A stretch of 64,000 bases of DNA from PNON01 sp964387025 (GTDB lineage Bacteria > Chloroflexota > Anaerolineae > Anaerolineales > Anaerolineaceae): positions 69,434-133,433 of the forward strand of contig CAYLUZ010000009.1 in NCBI GenBank assembly GCA_964387025.1, read 5' to 3'. Each line of letters starts with the position of its first letter. Position 1 is the first letter of the stretch. The position numbers and the translations under genes are program-made. Below, one piece after another: positions 62,401 through 64,000 of the stretch. The notes under the pieces are model-generated. The model was not told the origin of the DNA. It worked only from the letters and a program-made list of their open reading frames with translations, and made no database searches.

Positions 62401-64000
62401 TGTATTCCCACGGCGGTTGAGATCGATGAAGTCAGCAGGATCGTGATCGTGAAAGACAGCCGCAAAACCGCTGACATGCTTGCCCGAAAACTAAAAACAA
62501 GAGGAGCGCAAGTCCTGGTTGTGGATGGATCTGAAGCTGTTAAGAAATCTAAAGCCTGGTCTGAAAGTGGACTAGTTCAGGGAGTATATTACCTACCCGG
62601 TTTGGATGCGGATCCTGAATGGCAGAAATCAGATCTACCTACTTGGAGGTCAGCCATACAGCAACGGGTCGAAGTACTATTCGACCTGATGAAAGTACTT
62701 CCTGAAAAAGCATTCCTGCTGACTGGTACAAGGATGGGTGGATTAATGGGATTATTAAACCCGGTCAATCCCATGGGTGGTGCGATTAGTGGATTTACGA
62801 AAGCGCTGGCCAGAGAGCGGACGGATGTACTCATAAAAACAGTAGATTTTGAAGCAGGGGCGTCTGCGATTTTGGTCGCAAGCCGGTTACTGGAAGAAAC
62901 ACTCCACGACGCATCAGTAGCTGAAATCGGCTGGGAAGCAGATCTCAGATATGCTGCCGCATTGGTGGATGAGCCTGCTATAAACTTTAATCACCAACCT
63001 CTTGAACAAGGTGCAGTAATTCTTGTCAGTGGTGGAACCGCCGGAGTGGTTGCACCAGTTGTAATGGATCTAGTTCGTTCAACGAAAGGCAAGTTCTATC
63101 TGCTGGGCAGGACTAAACTGCCGGAGAAATCCGATGCCCTTTTAGGTAAGCTGGAAGCAGATCGGGAGGGATTAAAGAAAGAATTTTCGCAATTACTTTC
63201 TGCAGCCGGTCAAAAAGCCACACCAGTAGCTGTTGAACAAAAAGTTGCGGCTTTGGAACGTGCCAAATCAACATTAAATCTGATGGATGCCATTAGAACT
63301 GCGGGTGGTGAGGCTGAATACCTGGAGTGCGATATCCTTGATGAAGATTCTGTACAGGGGACACTTGGTCTATTATCCAAAAAGACCAAGCAGGTGGACG
63401 TTTTTATCCACGCTGCTGGTGTGGAGAAAAGCCGGAAACTGGAATCCAAGACTAATGAAGAATTTCACCAGGTAATGGATGTAAAGGCAGATGGATTTTT
63501 CAATCTATTCAAGGCAATGGAGAATACAAACTTGTTACCCTCCTCGGTTGTTTTCTTCACTTCAGTCGCAGGAAGATTTGGTAACTCAGGTCAGGTGGAT
63601 TACAGTGCAGCAAACGACATGTTAAGTAAGTATGCTGCCTGGCTTCCGACCCAATATGATGGAATGAAAGTAGTATCAATCGATTGGGGAGCCTGGGGAG
63701 AAGTGGGTATGGCAAGCAGAGGTAGTATTCCTATGATGATGCAACGGGCAGGGATCGAAATGATGAATCCGAAGGATGCAGGCACATATGTCAGGAATGA
63801 ATTGGTAGAAGGTACTTGTGGTGAGATTGTCGTTTCTGCTTCTTTGGGGGCGCTGGAATCTGGAAAATCCGGGAATACTGGTTTGGATGTCGCCAGAGCT
63901 GATGCTGCCTTACGCGCTGGTAACCCGGATCACATCATGCTGAGTCATCTCACCAGTTTTGAAGTACAGGCAGGGCTCTCACTTGAAACAGTCCTGGATC
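56476..64000 (+). CDS. PUFA-synthase-like type I polyketide/fatty acid synthase, 5' part (KS-ACP-AT-KS-ACP-ACP-KR), runs off window
   Basis: Open for 2508 codons to the window edge. Approximate domains: KS1 1-470 with C215, H349, H389; ACP1 526-600; AT 725-1060 with GHSLGEY (S830) and HAFH (H935), pointing to malonyl units; KS2 1095-1640 with C1347, H1495 (SHETYTPARGG in place of HGTGT) and H1535; ACP2 1721-1795; ACP3 1850-1924; KR 2170-2440 with K2337, S2363, Y2376. In all three ACPs the motif reads LG[VI]DTVKQ, so Thr (559, 1754, 1883) replaces the phosphopantetheine Ser. The tail (HIMLSHLTSFEV...) may lead to a dehydratase. AAGGAG sits 8 bases upstream of the ATG. It probably makes a lipid-like product; product unknown. 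Confidence 0.9.
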   Translation, partial: MTENRAIAIVGLGAILPDAFNVPDFWENIVNKRYSITDVPADRWNTALFYDPDPSAVDKTYTKIGAYVNGYQLDAFKLGLPIPPKVLSMMDFTQQWAIAASSQALIDYGYPTRTLNPERVAVIFGNANAGEGHYQSTLRIYAPEYLDVFKSIPNFRQLPEDIQTSLLDGMLAGIRARIPNITEDTMPGELSNIIAGRVANVFNFSGPNFVTDAACASSLAALQAAVEGLEDYKFDAVLTGGIDRSMGPESYVKFSKIGALSADGSRPYADGANGFVMGEGAVVYLLKRLEDAEKEGDKIYAVVRGIGGSSDGKGKGITAPNPLGQVRAIERAWKDAGVSPATVGLIEGHGTSTKVGDVTEVGSLNTVFGQMGVKNGTVALGSVKSNIGHLKAAAGAVGVLKTTLALFHHTLPPSVNFDKPNPNIDFSNMPFYVNTQTQSWEVNPGEVRRAGISSFGFGGTNFHVVMEEYLPGMLSKTSEVFAIPKPANSGADIPAMQPVPTPLAAVMNSEVVSSATISAAVDAAAIEKHVLTVVSEKTGYPPEMLDLELDLEADLGVDTVKQAELFAAIRTHYGIPRREDLRLSDYNTLKKVIGFVTDSLAQGNVAVADEKAIEKLSEVTLANDTPSMAQDGEPKPYQGLFFLSANNRNDLKQALISSIAEVKAGKIPPSVCPPAEHVKKSERIAIDHSDQAELLKRCEKALSALDSDAPNAWQALQAQGIYRGSGNHGKVVFMFPGQGSQYVNMLRDLYITEQVVADTFNEADRVMTPILGRSLTSFIYVEGDEEALAQAEKDLKNTAITQPAMLTANVALLRLMNKYGFEPDMVIGHSLGEYAALVAADVMSFPDALKVVSARGSEMTKIKVDDNGCMAAVSAPLEKVEEVLASIDGYVVIANINSPIQSVIGGATSAVDEAITKFTANGFQAVKIPVSHAFHTKIVAPASVPLKDVIAKMTIQPPTRTIVANVTGDIYPTTKDEIVDILAAQVASPVQFVKSMKTLFNLGGRVFVEIGPKRVLNSLAADNLKEKAGVALLSTNHPRKGGKASFNEALCGLYAAGIGGTETSSAEKSSEISVAASLALQPVPQPMPHDGRLPLTGSVVVSGAGLGLPGRNGNVFDDRNIESILHGDMRIDTLSDEIRQSMVEKKVTRLVKSDAGAVMQEIDDVEQTIKLAGQRGEFDLIQEFGVPEERVEALDISTQLAIAAGIEALRDAGIPLVMNYKKTSRGTFLPDRWKLPESMQDETGIIFCSAFPGLDRMAEESEKFTQHQVLSAQLDQLQTLMFQLRYSGESSLIRELEQRESDLEEQIVNLNYHFDRRFVFRVLSMGHSQFAEYIGAKGPVTHVNAACATTTHAVSVAEDWIRAGRCRRVVIIAGDDVTNPNLVQWIGTSMFASGAATIEGEVRKAALPFDKRRNGLILGMGAASLVIESEDACRERGVRGICEVVSTVIANSAFHGTRLDVKHVGQVMDRLVSVAEARFGLDRSAIAASTAFISHETYTPARGGSASAEIHALRDTFKEDANQVIIANTKGFTGHTMGVGIEDVVAVKILETGIVPPIAHIGDGFEPDPELGDLNLSKGGLYNPQFSLRLGAGFGSQIAMTLYRKISGEGLRINNPLHSAWMAAAAGYQAAELEVVQRTIRVKNQGEPSIEPIKSSWEYGQGPTLWATVAATSAMTARNVTAVEANTPSAPKPAVVIEQVSTVPEVSLVTKQVGNTDTAQIQVYVLQEVSEKTGYPVEMLDLELDLEADLGIDTVKQAELFAAIRTHYGIPRREDLRLSEYNTLSKVIGFVTDNLNLASGSTTALQPVETTVEEAAVEKMDVLQTTEVDSLTVESPVDKRVSTENSSPEIQAHVLGVVSEKTGYPVEMLDLELDLEADLGIDTVKQAELFAAIRTHYSIPRREDLRLSEYNSLSKVIGFVVENLKPVEQPVVVPAKDISAEGKDQTQVELPGNVADSPAIRRRVPKPVLRPKLDLCIPTAVEIDEVSRIVIVKDSRKTADMLARKLKTRGAQVLVVDGSEAVKKSKAWSESGLVQGVYYLPGLDADPEWQKSDLPTWRSAIQQRVEVLFDLMKVLPEKAFLLTGTRMGGLMGLLNPVNPMGGAISGFTKALARERTDVLIKTVDFEAGASAILVASRLLEETLHDASVAEIGWEADLRYAAALVDEPAINFNHQPLEQGAVILVSGGTAGVVAPVVMDLVRSTKGKFYLLGRTKLPEKSDALLGKLEADREGLKKEFSQLLSAAGQKATPVAVEQKVAALERAKSTLNLMDAIRTAGGEAEYLECDILDEDSVQGTLGLLSKKTKQVDVFIHAAGVEKSRKLESKTNEEFHQVMDVKADGFFNLFKAMENTNLLPSSVVFFTSVAGRFGNSGQVDYSAANDMLSKYAAWLPTQYDGMKVVSIDWGAWGEVGMASRGSIPMMMQRAGIEMMNPKDAGTYVRNELVEGTCGEIVVSASLGALESGKSGNTGLDVARADAALRAGNPDHIMLSHLTSFEVQAGLSLETVLD
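58051..58275 (+). repeat. Carrier domain 1 of three near-identical ACP copies
   Basis: First copy, between KS1 and AT. It shares with copies at 61636-61860 and 62023-62247 the runs SEKTGYP, MLDLELDLEADLG and KQAELFAAIRTHY, differing at few positions. High similarity points to recent duplication or conversion. The expected Ser is Thr (codon 58150-58152). Confidence 0.88.
61636..61860 (+). repeat. Carrier domain 2 of three near-identical ACP copies
   Basis: Second copy, after KS2. The attachment position is Thr (codon 61735-61737) in GIDTVKQ. A ~55-residue acidic/Thr-rich linker joins it to copy 3. Confidence 0.88.
62023..62247 (+). repeat. Carrier domain 3 of three near-identical ACP copies
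   Basis: Third copy, followed by a linker and the ketoreductase region. The attachment position is again Thr (codon 62122-62124). It differs from copy 2 mainly in THYSIP versus THYGIP and at the C-terminal end (VVENL). Confidence 0.88.

Noticed and set aside
1..64000. CRISPR arrays, rRNA genes, prophage or integrative-element ends
   Set aside because: I saw no regularly spaced repeats with spacers, no rRNA sequence and no integrase or phage structural gene. The 12-bp repeats at 56127-56177 are too short and unspaced for CRISPR.

Overview
The window looks like chromosomal DNA of a free-living anaerobic bacterium, most likely a member of Chloroflexota class Anaerolineae. This is inferred from the gene set: solute-binding lipoproteins with long Pro/Ala linkers, tungsten-type aldehyde:ferredoxin oxidoreductase, GH57 amylase, rubrerythrin, roadblock protein, GlnRS and a PUFA-synthase-like megasynthase, with no LPS genes. 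Composition is moderately AT-rich. Promoters are clear sigma-70-type (TTGACA/TATAAT) and terminators are strong hairpins.

Layout. 1-2.4 kb: end of an oligopeptide/dipeptide ABC importer (permease end, two ATPases). 2.7-6.5 kb: DUF3105 protein, then minus-strand rhomboid protease and guanylate kinase, an FmdB zinc ribbon and a membrane-anchored HEXXH protein. 6.6-9.8 kb: complete MacA/MacB-like efflux operon. 9.9-17 kb: short phosphoglycerate-dehydrogenase-like enzyme, M32 carboxypeptidase, lone response regulator, lipoprotein, L,D-transpeptidase, roadblock protein, polyprenol-phosphate mannose synthase-like enzyme, rubrerythrin. 17-19.1 kb: rsmA with a YabE-like 3D-domain protein. 19.2-20 kb: 5'-truncated IS110 transposase. 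20.3-25.2 kb: Rrf2 regulator and a complete Pst-like ABC importer without phoU, under one promoter overlapped by a 41-bp palindrome. 25.3-28.5 kb: CBS-ACT protein, rhodanese, tRNA-Gln(CUG) and glnS. 28.6-35.1 kb (minus): ABC export operon with an ATPase-cNMP-domain fusion, and a permease split by one in-frame stop. 35.4-43 kb: LacI-controlled maltodextrin module (binding protein, two permeases, secreted GH57 enzyme). 43-44.4 kb: oxalate/formate-type MFS transporter with paired FadR-like operators.

44.5-56.1 kb (minus): one long apparent operon, read from a promoter at about 56.2 kb: LacI regulator, DUF4432 sugar-epimerase-like protein, ribose-type ABC importer (binding protein, double ATPase, two permeases), L-fucose-isomerase-like protein, AOR, MoaD/ThiS-like protein, transaldolase. 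No sugar kinase is present. The set suggests a kinase-free route: isomerise the sugar, split it by transaldolase, oxidise the C3 aldehyde with the tungsten enzyme.

56.5-64 kb: the 5' part of a giant PUFA-synthase-like polyketide/fatty acid synthase, open to the window end. It reads KS-ACP-AT-KS-ACP-ACP-KR. All three nearly identical carrier domains have threonine where the phosphopantetheine serine should be. This and the kinase-less aldehyde-oxidising operon are the most promising undescribed systems here.
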